A stretch of DNA of 64,000 nucleotides from assembly GCA_024336345.1 (NCBI GenBank), contig JANFOG010000003.1, forward strand, positions 1,680,501 through 1,744,500, written 5' to 3'. Shown here piece by piece: positions 23,426-33,748 of the stretch; within the stretch, counting starts at the first letter, position 1, and each line of letters begins with the position of its first letter. Position numbers and translations under genes: made by a program. Source of the stretch: Mariannaea sp. PMI_226. Taxonomy: Eukaryota > Ascomycota > Sordariomycetes > Hypocreales > Nectriaceae. The notes below the pieces were generated by a model. That model saw only the letters and a program-made list of their open reading frames with translations, ran no database searches and was not told where the DNA came from.

Positions 23426-24942
23426 GGGATACATTTCTGAGGTTCTCTTTTTGACAAAGTGTGTCAAGATTTGATATTGGTTTTCAGCCCCAAAAAGAAC
23501 GAAAGGGCTTATAAAGCAGGCGTAATGCATATTGTATAATAAATCTAAAGAAAATTGGTTTTTTTTTGTTGCCACCTCTTCATTAATTATAGCATAAAGT
23601 GCCTGCTTGGTTACTCTGCATCTCCCAAGGCCGGGTTCTCCCGACTTTACGTGGTATGTAGCAGCTAGGACATCCGAATTATTACTTTTTTTCTACCTTC
23701 TTAACATATACGTGATGATTGCTCGATTTCTGTGTTGACTCGTCGTCCAGAAGCGAGACTGGGAACTTTATTTTATCGTAGTTTTACCACATTTCCATTG
23801 TTCGAGGAGACTCTGCATCAGCCGCGGCTTCCCAAGCTGGATTTAGAGAGGCAGAACATAAATGACATGGAGACTCACCCAAGCGCATTGAAGTTATCTC
23901 GGTTTAGTGCTCATCAGGAGGACGCGTCACGCAATATCACCAATAACTTGCTTTAGAGGCACTTCAGCGAAGGCTGGGAAGACTACAGCATCGTCCTCAA
24001 TTTCAGCGAGGCCACCTGTCCCAAATTTCCCAATAATCGTGTGAATCAACCTCTTGTTAATACTTTCTTTGCTTGTTTCAAGCAGGCAAGATCCTGTGAC
24101 GGCAATTGAGCCTGACTACTGCCCGTATCTAGTATTGTCAACATGATAGAATGCTAAAGCACGCTAGGATAGAGAAAATCCTGGTTCAGTTTTGTGTCAA
24201 CTGGATTTGATTAGAGCAAATTTTTTGACACTCCAGGCCGCAAATATAGATTGACGTAATTCACAATGCGACCTGTCGTTATTGTGGCGCGATGTGCAGT
24301 ATTATATAAATCTAAAAGTTTACATGGAATGGGTTACTTATAAAACAGAACAAACCGTCATATCAACAAAGCCCATTTCGTTCATCTTGAGGAGGAAAAT
24401 GACAACCGATATGAATAATGATCCTTCGACAAGGAACACACTTCGACACCCTTATTCGGCAATAAAAAAAACCTTAAAAAGAACTTAATTAAGTACCCAA
24501 AAATAACTAATATGCCCCTTGATGTACGAAAAAGAGTCCATTAGCGCTATGCTGCTGGTCCTACCTACCCCCTCCCCCCCCCTAATTGCAGCTGATTTCA
24601 ATGCCTAAAATGAAGAGCTGCAGGGAGGGCTTTTAATACGAACAATGTCTTGCACATTCGTTGGGGGCGGGGTCTGCAGCTGAGGTTTTAGCTAATTTGA
24701 ACTGCATGTATTATTCGTCACTTTTCCTTCCCAATGCCAATGCTTCCTAGGAGAACTTCATGATTGGTTCTTCACTGCCAAAAGAGCTGGCTTGGCTTTT
24801 TGGGCATCAGCTCTAGGAGATATGTTTTATTGTTCGAAATCTTTAATTCTCGCATGCCGTCTTTCTTATTATTATTTCATATCCATCACCCTATTCTACC
24901 TGTCATTTTTTTCGTTTCGATTTGTTGCACAAGGGACGTCAC
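23426..24942. other. Intergenic, no gene seen
   Basis: It is AT-rich with several homopolymer runs, including a C run near 24575. From about 24820 to 24942 hydrophobic frames may hold an unresolved signal-peptide exon of the next gene. Confidence 0.5.
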
Positions 24943-25992
24943 AGCATGTTTAGAGACGTCTTTCTCAGGAGCTTGGATGAGCGTAGCACATTCATGCCAG
25001 CGGTTTGCTACAAGACTTGTAGTAGGTTACAACTTGACTCTACTCGAACCTTAGGCAATTCTCATGTATCGCAGATAAGGCATATGGTTTGGCCGAGTCA
25101 ACGGGCAAAACGCCAGCGCTCTGCGCGCCTTCTTCACCATTTCGCTTGGCTTACAATCAGTGCGCCAAGTGCATTAGAGAAAATATCGACCTCTCCAAAG
25201 ATCTGGCTGATGATTATGTTGATCCTGCATTCAACCAATTTATCAATTACTGTGACTTCTCGGTCGAGATCACTGTCGGTATCTTCACCAAGATAGACGG
25301 CCAAGTCCAGACCTTAACATACATTATTCCGCTCGCCGATGCCACCTCCGTCCTGACCTCATCGAGTACCACACTCAAGTCACTGCCCTCGAAACCAACG
25401 ACATCGACGGCCCAACCGACATCGACTTCGAAACCAACGATATCGACGGCCCAACCGACATCGACTTCGCTATCGGGTCAGACGATATCGACAAATGTGC
25501 CTGTAGACTCGTCAACAAGCAAGTCAGGTACTGGTTATGACCCAGCGTACCCGAAATCTTGTTTGACTCGAAGCTAATATTTGCACTCTAGATGGTGGAT
25601 TGAGTAGAGTCTGGATAGCAGGACCTGTGATTGGCGGCGGGGTAGTTCTGGCTGTCATCTTCGCCATTATCTTCTTACTCAAGCGAAGGGCGAAGAAACC
25701 GGCATCCGCTCCAGAGGGCAGTTGGGTGTACACTAAAGCTGAACTCCATGCCGATTGCGTATCACCGGAGAAACCTGGGGAGCTTGAAGGCCAGGAACTC
25801 TTCGAGCTCGACGGATCAACCCCGCGGCCCACGGAGTTGTCTGTTGAGCAAGTTCCCGCAAGCGAGCTGGTTTGTGCGCGCGAGACGCATCCTTCGGAAT
25901 CTGTGTCTCCTTTCCGCAAGATGCCATCTATGGGAGAGATACGAACATCAAACGAGGTTGAATCTACAAGCGCGGCTCCAGCCGACACTTAA
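24943..25992 (+). CDS. Single-pass membrane protein with Cys-rich ectodomain and Ser/Thr/Pro stalk
   Basis: Supported exons are 24943-25021, 25075-25527 and 25592-25992 (310 aa if the ATG at 24943 is used). Intron 1 (53 nt) joins CYKTC to NKAYGLAE and intron 2 (64 nt, GTACTG...CTCTAG) joins SKS to DGGLSRVW. The ectodomain shows the fungal pattern C-x3-C...LC...S-x-F...Y-x2-C-x2-CI, followed by a Ser/Thr/Pro stalk with a 39-bp tandem repeat. One transmembrane span lies just after exon 3 begins (WIAGPVIGGGVVLAVIFAII), then KRRAKK and an acidic cytosolic tail of about 100 aa. This is the layout of fungal cell-surface sensor or glycoprotein families. No signal peptide is included in this model, so a further 5' exon or another start is likely. 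Function is unknown. Confidence 0.75.
25389..25466 (+). repeat. 39-bp tandem repeat, two copies, in the stalk coding sequence
   Basis: Two adjacent 39-bp copies (25389-25427 and 25428-25466) differ at one visible position. They encode 13-residue units SKPT(T/I)STAQPTST, likely O-glycosylated. Such in-frame repeats can vary in number between strains. Confidence 0.85.
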
Positions 25993-26756
25993 TCTACTGC
26001 TGAGATCCCTCTGAGACCATGTATCGCGTCGGCAGGGCTGCCGACGATTAATTTTGGGTGTAGAAAATCCATATGCTAGCAGACCACAGAAGTGATGATG
26101 ATTATTCTTATTTTCAGCTGACAATTAGCAATGCACCATATAATAAGCATTTTTAATTAATAAAATAGCCTTGTTATAATTAATAATTAAAATATTTTTA
26201 TTAGTTAGTATATTGTGTTTGGGTCAGGTGACTTTCCTATTCGGGAAGTCGAGAGGTGGATTTTGATTGGTTGGGACAGATACGTACCTCCGGAGGTGGA
26301 CATAAAAACCCGGGCGTCCGCATCTTTTGATAGTCATCAACTTTAGCATTGTCAATTGTTATTGTTTTTGGGCCAAGCGGGTTCACCCTTTTTATGAAGC
26401 ATCTGGTCAGATCCTTCTGATCATGATGTCTTTTTCAGATTTGTGATATCTATTTTTGTTATTTATTTACGAATTTTCCAGTCATAAGGGCTTGGACGCC
26501 TATCATTCTTGGACCGCAGCAGCTTCGTTTTTGGGCTGGTTGTGGTGTTTTGTTGTGTTGTTTTCAGCCATTTCCTCGCCCAAACAAAATATAAAAGTAG
26601 ATATGTATTTGTTGGCGTGTACAGAAACCCATAATTCTCCTCATAACACTTATGGTGAGATTAGTAAATATCAACAATTTACAACCATTAGTGCTTAGTA
26701 TTATCTCATAGTCAATACTTGATTCTGCCTAATGGCCGTCAATAAAAGCTTGAGGC
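25993..26756. other. AT-rich intergenic with promoter-like motif
   Basis: 26130-26220 is nearly all A/T (runs of TAATTAATA type). At 26286-26297 there is a perfect 12-bp palindrome followed by an ACATAAAAA motif. Downstream frames are short and unsupported. Confidence 0.5.
26286..26297. promoter_or_regulatory. 12-bp palindrome ACCTCCGGAGGT
   Basis: A perfect inverted repeat centred on CCGG, about 10 bp before a TATA-like ATAAAAA. It looks like a dimeric regulator site, but no gene start follows within a convincing distance. No factor can be named. Confidence 0.3.
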
Positions 26757-28337
26757 TCACCTGCCCCTGTAGCGGCGCAAGCGTTTGGTTGGGGGCTCGA
26801 AATCGAGTGATAACTCATCTGCGGATGTATCACAGTTGTAGAATGAAGATACCTTATTAGTGGTAAGAGTCGTAGTTGCTTTTGTGCCGACTTCTTCGCT
26901 TGCATTGCGATATGCCTTGCTCGTGGAGCTCAGTCCCATTGTGATATTCTCCAGGGATTGAGTACTGTTCCGCCTGGCCGTCTTATTGGCTTGTCTAATC
27001 GACTGGTCTCTTTGTTTCTTGGCCCAATCCCTACCATTCCGATACGCTGCAACTCCTTGCCGAAAAGACTCTGCGTCTGAAACTAGGCTCCAAGATCTGA
27101 GTGGTGTCATCGCAAATCCAGGCGGTGCTTCAGGTGAGGATGGCTTCATTGGGTGACTGGTGAACATTCTTAGATGTCCGCCGTGGTAATATGAAGTGAG
27201 TGCGTAAGCTTTGTTGTCATACTCCGGCTCTGATAGCCCGTAAGATTGAAGAGTGTGAATATTTCTTGCTCCGAGAGCACCATTATAGCAGGCCTGGCGA
27301 GATGCCACATTGAAACTCCCATTCGGGCCTTTCACCTCGACGAAGAAATTCGGGGCGATCGGAAGATCCTGCTGAGTTGAGGGAATGACGTGACCGCTGA
27401 GTTCTTGGCGTATTGCCTGGTCGAGCTGCTCCGGCCGAGCTCCATAGTATAGATCCGGATTTCCGGACACGATCGTCCCATCAGTTAGATGATCTAAGTT
27501 TGTGAACGGAATTTGACGGCCAATAAACTTGCTGTCCTTTGAATCGCCTTCGATAATGGGAAGTACGTCTGTGATGACTTGGATTTCTTTAGACGCTTGA
27601 ACATCTGCTCGTCTGAATTTTCGGAAGTCACTCTTCGAAAAGCGGGAGGGAGATAGGGACGCTCTATGCTGTTGGAGTTCTCGGATGATTTCGTCTAGGT
27701 TATCTGGTTCTGGAGGTAGCTGTCCATCGGGATATTCATATCCCTCGGGGAAGATATCGTGATCGATGAGGTGTTGTTGAAAGTTGCGATCATATGGCGT
27801 AGTACTTTTTGTTGTTGTTGTCGTTGGCGTAGCACGGGTTCTTGAGGTGGAGTGTGAGCCTCTTTTTCGACGGCCAAGACTTGAGCGACTGAAGCCCATC
27901 GTGCCTTCAGCCTCTGTCATGTGATACTGCTGGCAGTTAGTTTATGTATTATACCCCTTGAGCGTCTTTCGTACCCCTCTCAGATCCTTTAAGTCCGGGC
28001 CACCACACCTCGCAAAACGCTTGAGCTTTTGGAGATCTCTTGGGGAAGACTGCAACGAAATCTGATCAGTAGCGCCTTGAGTTTGCTCAGCCTTCTCGAG
28101 AGCGTGTTGATTAAGTCGGTTCCTTCGGTCTAGTTCGCGTAGTGCATTTGTTGTGAGGAAAATAAAGGATAGGTTATCCCAAAACCACGGCAGAGGGGAC
28201 GCTTGATGGTTCAGCTTTGGCTTCTTTGATGAATATTGGTCAGGGTCGGTCGAGACCAAACCCGATTGTGAGAGTTTGCGTTTTTGAAAAATAAATGTAA
28301 TGGATTGAGCAGATGGAGAGCACTTTGAATTGACCAT
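26757..28337 (-). CDS. DUF7924-type fungal protein with PD-(D/E)xK-like motif
   Basis: Two exons, 28337-27975 and 27926-26757, give 510 aa. The intron 27974-27927 is 48 nt and ends in a tandem acceptor CAGCAG; the second AG gives DLRG|YHM. The N-terminal exon is the usual disordered part of these fungal proteins: KRKLS, SKKPKL (basic, NLS-like), PWFWDNLS, ALRELDRRN and LKRFARCGGPDLKDLRG. Exon 2 holds the core: RNFQQHLIDHDIFPEGYEYPDG, then GNPD (D279), E318-V-K320 in FFVEVKG, and RQACYNGALGARN with LQSYG. D...ExK resembles a restriction-endonuclease fold, so a nuclease-like origin is possible, though activity is unproven. The tail is basic (KRLRRYRGR). Members are numerous in plant-associated fungi and lack a known role. 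The start at 28337 is the nearest in-frame ATG to the conserved part; an upstream ATG (about 28553) is possible. Confidence 0.8.
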
Positions 28338-30388
28338 TCTCAAGACTTGAGAGCCAGAGAGACTAGATGGGCCGGTTCTTCTGAAGAATAGAAATATGCG
28401 TCTTCGTGTGGTTATGCGATATGGAGAAGTGTGTGAGAACACAAAGAGGCAGCGGCTTTGTTCAGACGCCGAGTCTTTGTAACAAACGCATGGGTGCCAG
28501 GGCCGAGCGTCTATAGCAAGCCCCTTTGTGATTGAACTCTTCGACTGATTCATTGATATTGATAAAGTTAATGAGAGTGTTATGGCGTTCCCCCCAAGCG
28601 CACCCACGACACCAAAGTCCGCTATATGCAAGCGACAGTTCTAAGAACAGAAAAAGCACTCTCTGAGAATTCTAAATAATTTGGCTTCTGCAAGTTCAGA
28701 TGCATCCTTGCAGGCGACGTTATTCGTGCGTTGTGGCCATTCCTTGTTACCGAAGACATGATTGAACATACCTTGATGTGCGGATGGGAATAATTGTGCA
28801 AATGATCGTGTGACTGTTTACACATCGTTTGTGTTGCTTCATTCGATGAAACGCCTTTCACTATTTTGGTGATAGGGAAAGAATTAAGCTCCCCTCTTAC
28901 ACTTGGCTGTTATTCACTTTTGCACCAGAAGAGTCAAGTATGAGCATGTTATCATTAAGGATGAATACTCTCGTTATGAATGCTATTCGTCCTGAAATCG
29001 AGCAGCCAACCCTCCCTCCTATTCTTTCTGTTGTTCCATTTTCATCCGCACAAAAGATTCAATTCCCGACAGGGCCGTGTTATCAGGAAAGCTGAAGCCA
29101 TCGCCATCCCACTCGTTATGCAAAAGCATTCCGACATATATCTGATATCTTAGTATGTCCTTGCAACATAGTTAAACCAAAATGCCTAGTTTTCCACAAG
29201 CCACACATCCGGTCCCCGTAACAGCAACTACCAAGGCAATAGGTCCTCTCCGTGCCCCGGCATAATTGCGCGGTACATGTGGCTGCCAGAATACGCTTCA
29301 CAGAGAAGTACCTAGAGCCTAATTGTATAAGCTTAGAGGTATTAAATTTCCAATGTGGCCAAATTCGGCTGCAATCTCTGCTCCGCCTGACAGGTTGCTA
29401 TAAGTCTGGAATAATGGTTTTGAAGTTCAATTGTCGAGGCCTTAATATTGAAAAAATCAAAGTAGGTTTCGGCACTGCTGCCGTCCGAGTGATAGAATTG
29501 ACGACCTTTGGTCGAATTACCCAAATACCTGTGGTCAATGTCGGAGTATTGTTGATTTTAAGAGGAATTATGTGACGACGCTAAATAACACTGAGTTGTC
29601 TGGTGAGTAATATTAAGTAGTATAACAGAATCTTCTCTGCTTAAATCTTCGTACAGATTATATCTATGTTCTCTATCACATCGTTGCAGGCGTTTAATCG
29701 CCTACTCTTTTATAGCCTACATATATATCTTTCCTATATTAACATCTAGGGAGATATGAAACGAACAAGATTTTTGTGGTGCTATTTAATGAAATTCTTA
29801 GAGCAACACTTTGGGCCTTTTTGCACAACTTCAGTGGAGCTAAAAAAAAACATTGCAAAGCCTCTTGATGATTTCCATTTCATCCAGCTTCAACCCTACG
29901 ACTATAGAAGGTATCATAGATGACAGGCTGCGCACGATTAGATACAACACCAGCTACGCCCCTCTCTCCTCTCCTCCGACCTCGCGCCACAGGGACCAGT
30001 CTGGCTGTGTGTGGCTGGGATTCAACGTGTTGGACGAGGAATTGGGTCCTCAAGGTTGTCAGGAGTATCAGCTCTACGGCACATATATATCTCTACCTAT
30101 CCTCAAACCATATAGCTCCTCAATTAATCGCTTTACTTACATTTTATGTCCCATCATGTTGTCAAAGCAATGCTCCTCGTAGGGCCTTGCCGCTACCTGT
30201 GTACAGCTTTTTGCCACAGCCTCGCCAGCCTCGCAACTGAGGGACCCCATCAGGCTGAGTTCTTGAGACTGTGATTAGGCACCAAATGCAGGCTTGAAAA
30301 AAAAAACACCTTAAGACGCCCGGCCCCTCTCTGCCCTAGTCGTTTACAACTTCCAAGTTCCATTGTCATCCCGCAGCCAACACCAACC
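28338..30388. other. Divergent intergenic, no gene seen
   Basis: Short frames on both strands (for example 29252-29575 and 29853-30182) show no domain, signal peptide or sensible splice continuation. An A run occurs at 30298-30306 just before the next gene. Confidence 0.55.
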
Positions 30389-31914
30389 ATGGGTGTGAAT
30401 GGATCAGGCAATGGTATCAGGTTCGATCCAACTTATGCTTTGGTACGTTCTCTCAATGAATTATGTGCAGAGCTATACCTAGCTGAAAATCTACACAAGG
30501 AACTGCACAACTTTTCTGCCAGCCATCCTCACTTCAACCGTTCAATCGAGGCGACCGCTGCCGACTGCAAGAAAGTTGGTTCAGCAGTGTTCATCAATCT
30601 GCATTACACTAATTTTAATAATATATAGCTCAAGCCCTGGCCAGATCAAGCCCTCAGAGAGCTTCAGGAGGCACAAAATCTAGGATGCAGTCTCGAAGAA
30701 ATGGTCGTTTGGTTCTCAACGACCGCTAATGTCTGTGCTCATTATACGACATTCCTTCATTGTCCGAAATGTTCATATTCCGGTCGGTTGAGATATTATC
30801 AGTCCCATTGGGATCTTAAGCATCAAGAAACCTCAATGAACTGTCGTTGTCCCTGCTGCAAGGCAAATATGGAAATATCAGAATCCCAATCTCACATCTG
30901 CAAGCTTACCAAGAGCATCATCTCTTTAACCAATTCGATAAAGTTACAATACTTTTATGAGTCCCAACTGAGATGTTTGGGTGAGAAAGTCTGCAGGGTT
31001 CTTGCAAAGTCATGGGGTGCAATTTTAAAGGGAATGTCCAATATAAAAGACTTATCTTATCATGGTAAGTCTAGCTTTCAGTGAATTGTGCAAGCTTAAC
31101 TCTTCTTCCAGATATGGTCGCCAGATTGTCTACGGCGTTGATCCAGGTCTCCAGCAAGAAGGGTTCAGAAGCTGTCAATATAGCCACCCTCGCCGAGGCA
31201 GCTCGACACATATCAGACTCTTTTTCTTATCAGCAGATCATCAGAGTTGCAAAGGCGCACGAGGGCTACAAACCTTGGACAAAAGGTATGCTGCTTTGAA
31301 TGCCCTATAACTCTAAATACTAATCAGCAATAGATGATAAAATTGAGGTGAAAGCCGGCAACCTAGATCTATTCGAAAACGTTCGACAGAAGTACACCAA
31401 CGAAGAGTGCCTATGCGAGAGAAAGATAAAGAGATTTGAATTAGTGGTCTCAACTACATTGGCTTCCAATGAGTCAATTATCCGTACATGCAATGCTCTA
31501 CTCGTAGGAGCAAATCATGTCGTATTTGGGCGAACCCCTACGCGGCCTTTCTCAAACCTGATCTCGGGACTCCAGCAAGATGGGTTTCGGCCATTTGACC
31601 TCAGTAAGACAGAATATCAGTGCACAAGACGTGGACACTGGGAACTGTATGTATCTCTCTCTCCAAATATGGGCGCATTACTAGCCAATCTTTCTAGAGC
31701 CCTGATTCTCCACCCAATATGTGTCAAGCACCACAGAAGTAGCGTTAAGCCTTCGAAAAAATGGTCGCGGAGGGAAGAGAGCTTTCTTCTGCAACTGAAA
31801 AAGGTTGGATTAAGTGATATTCATATCGTGAAAATCATGAATCGTAATATTCTGGGGATATTGCACAAGTGGCGCAGAATGAAGCGGTCTCATCACATAG
31901 ACCATTTATATTGA
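30389..31914 (+). CDS. Uncharacterised protein with zinc-ribbon-like Cys pairs and Myb-like C-terminus
   Basis: Four exons, 30389-30574, 30629-31064, 31112-31285 and 31334-31914, make 458 aa; introns are 54, 47, 47-48 nt and the phases agree. ATG 30389 sits in a good ACCATGG context. Residues from about 105 to 150 carry CPKC, an H-x-D-x2-H segment and CRCPCC, then a His-Ile-Cys, suggesting a zinc ribbon. The C-terminal 50 residues (KKWSRREESFLLQLKKVGLSDIHI...ILHKWRRM) resemble a SANT/Myb-like trihelical DNA-binding unit. Known and unknown must be kept apart: both domains are eye calls, and the middle region matches nothing I recognise. A nuclear or nucleic-acid-binding role is inferred. Intron 1 uses an unusual donor (GTTGGT). 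Confidence 0.75.
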
Positions 31915-32203
31915 GGGGGCCAATGCTATGCAGTTGAAAAGGAAGACCAGAATCGTGTAATAGGGATATGAAAGAGCAGAAGCAGGAGTATGGCGAGAAA
32001 ACAGAACAATACATGGATTGAATGGGGATAACACAAATATGTTCGATGTTTGGAGAAAAAGATCCGAGATATACTATCTTTTGAAGACCTCCACAAAACA
32101 CAAAAGTTGTTTTAAGGCTCTCGCTAAGTGGTAACAGATTGCCAGTGGTGCTTTCGAGAGCAAATACTTAAACTATGGCTAAATCGCGCTACTCAAAAGT
32201 CTC

Positions 32204-32951
32204 ATGGCCCTTGAGCTTCCATGTCCGTCTATAAATGTCGCGCCAAAACCGATCGTTCTTGACGACGATGAGATGGTACCACCTGATTTCAAATATATTT
32301 ACCATCTCCTCTCACTGAGCACTTCCCATTCTCTCCTAAGCTCTCTTTACGGTATTTTGTGGAAGCCAGATGTAACATGCAACTACGTTAGAGCATGGAT
32401 AGGAGGGACCAAGACCGTCTTACAGCCAATTCTCCAAAACAGGGGGTTGGAACTCTTCGTCAAAGTTGTTTCTCAAACTTCTATGGTGGTCCACTCAAAC
32501 ATGCTCACAAGACGACGGCGGTATCCCTCGTGTAAGGGTGTGGCGCCTCCGTCATGAATTAAATCAAAATTACACGAGTGACCAAGACGAATATTTAATG
32601 CTGCGACCTAATGGCTGGGCGCCGTTCGAGGAAATGGAAATTAGTGATATTGAGTTGCAGTTGCAAGGCTACTTTGCCCTGCGATCATCGGTGGGAATAT
32701 GTCAACTGGATATGGAAAACTGATGGAGCCAGCGACCGTGGATTTTGCAAACGTGCAGGCCATCTTCGACTTCCTGGTCTAATGTTTCCTGAAGGTCAAG
32801 GAGGAAATAATGCTGCGTCTGGGGCCAGTAAGTCTCAAACTTCAATTAATGTTACCCAAAAGCCCCATACTTAATGCCCTTCCTAATAGATCGAAAGCTA
32901 TTAACTGGAAGGCAAAATGACCGTAAGCCGAATATATTCCATATCAAGTGA
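32204..32951 (+). pseudogene. Unresolved gene or remnant with frame changes
   Basis: An ATG frame starts at 32204 and runs to 32557. A second frame (about 32480-32723) and a third (32611-32827) look coding over the same stretch. The third ends in a strong splice, GTAAGT at about 32829 to CTAATAG at about 32890, giving a short final exon that stops near 32951. I found no set of introns linking all three frames, so either the gene has frameshifts or an intron is missed. No family recognised. It abuts the 3' end of the minus-strand SDR. Confidence 0.35.
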
Positions 32952-32956
32952 AAGCC

Positions 32957-33748
32957 TCATGTCCAGCCCCCATCCATCGCAATGCTCTGGTTTGTCATCC
33001 CATTACTGTCGTCGGAAGCCAGCCACAAAGCCAACCGCGCCACATGTGCCGGTTGGAGTAACTCTTTGATTGCCTGTCTACCGAGCACGAGAGCTTTGTA
33101 CTCTGGAGTTAGCACATCTCGTTTCTCTCTCTCTGTTCCTATGGATCCTGGCATGATGCTATTGACCCGAATACCCTGCGGCCCGAACTCGTGGGCCAAC
33201 GTTCGCGTCAAACCAACGACAGCGGCTTTACTGGTAATATATGGTAGCACTCCTGTCGCTGGGATTGCCCAGCTGATACTGCCCATGTTGATGACGGAGG
33301 CCGAACCCGATGCCAAGAGTCCTGGCATTAGAGCCTGTGTCAGGAAGAAATGATGGCGCAGGTTAACAGCGATTTGTTGATCCCAAACCTCCACGGTGAT
33401 ATTCATGGTCTGGTTCTGTGTTTTTCCGGGCGTCCCGGCGGCGCTATTTATCAGAACGTGAACCTTTGGGAAGCTGGAAAGAATCTTGGATGCCACGGGC
33501 TGCAAACCTCCCTTGATATCAGTGACATCGCAGTGGTGGAAAATGGGCGTGTGGGTGACGCCAGCGCCCGAGATCTTCTCCACCAGCTTGAGCGCGACCT
33601 CGTCAAGGATATCTAGAAATATAACTTGGCTCCCCTGTTGGGCAAAGTGCTCTACCATACAAGCTCCTATACCCATGGCACCGCCCGTAATGACGACGAC
33701 TCGACCCGCGAGACTAGGGTAGATGGCGAATTTCCCTTCTTGGGACAT
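32957..33748 (-). CDS. Short-chain dehydrogenase/reductase, sugar-dehydrogenase-like
   Basis: A single exon of 263 aa with the ATG at 33748. Classical SDR features are present: cofactor loop TGGAMGIG at residues 21-28, acidic D46 after the second strand (NAD preference likely), N-S-A-A at 101-104, catalytic Ser near 157-159, and Y170-x3-K174. The C-terminal part (GRQAIKELLQPAHVARLALWLASDDSNGMTNQSIAMDGGW) resembles bacterial D-xylose, L-arabinose or rhamnose 1-dehydrogenases. The intronless structure and bacterial flavour leave horizontal origin open (inference). Expected to be cytosolic, oxidising a sugar or a similar alcohol. It is convergent with the unresolved gene at 32.2 kb. Confidence 0.9.
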   Translation of the reverse strand: MSQEGKFAIYPSLAGRVVVITGGAMGIGACMVEHFAQQGSQVIFLDILDEVALKLVEKISGAGVTHTPIFHHCDVTDIKGGLQPVASKILSSFPKVHVLINSAAGTPGKTQNQTMNITVEVWDQQIAVNLRHHFFLTQALMPGLLASGSASVINMGSISWAIPATGVLPYITSKAAVVGLTRTLAHEFGPQGIRVNSIMPGSIGTEREKRDVLTPEYKALVLGRQAIKELLQPAHVARLALWLASDDSNGMTNQSIAMDGGWT

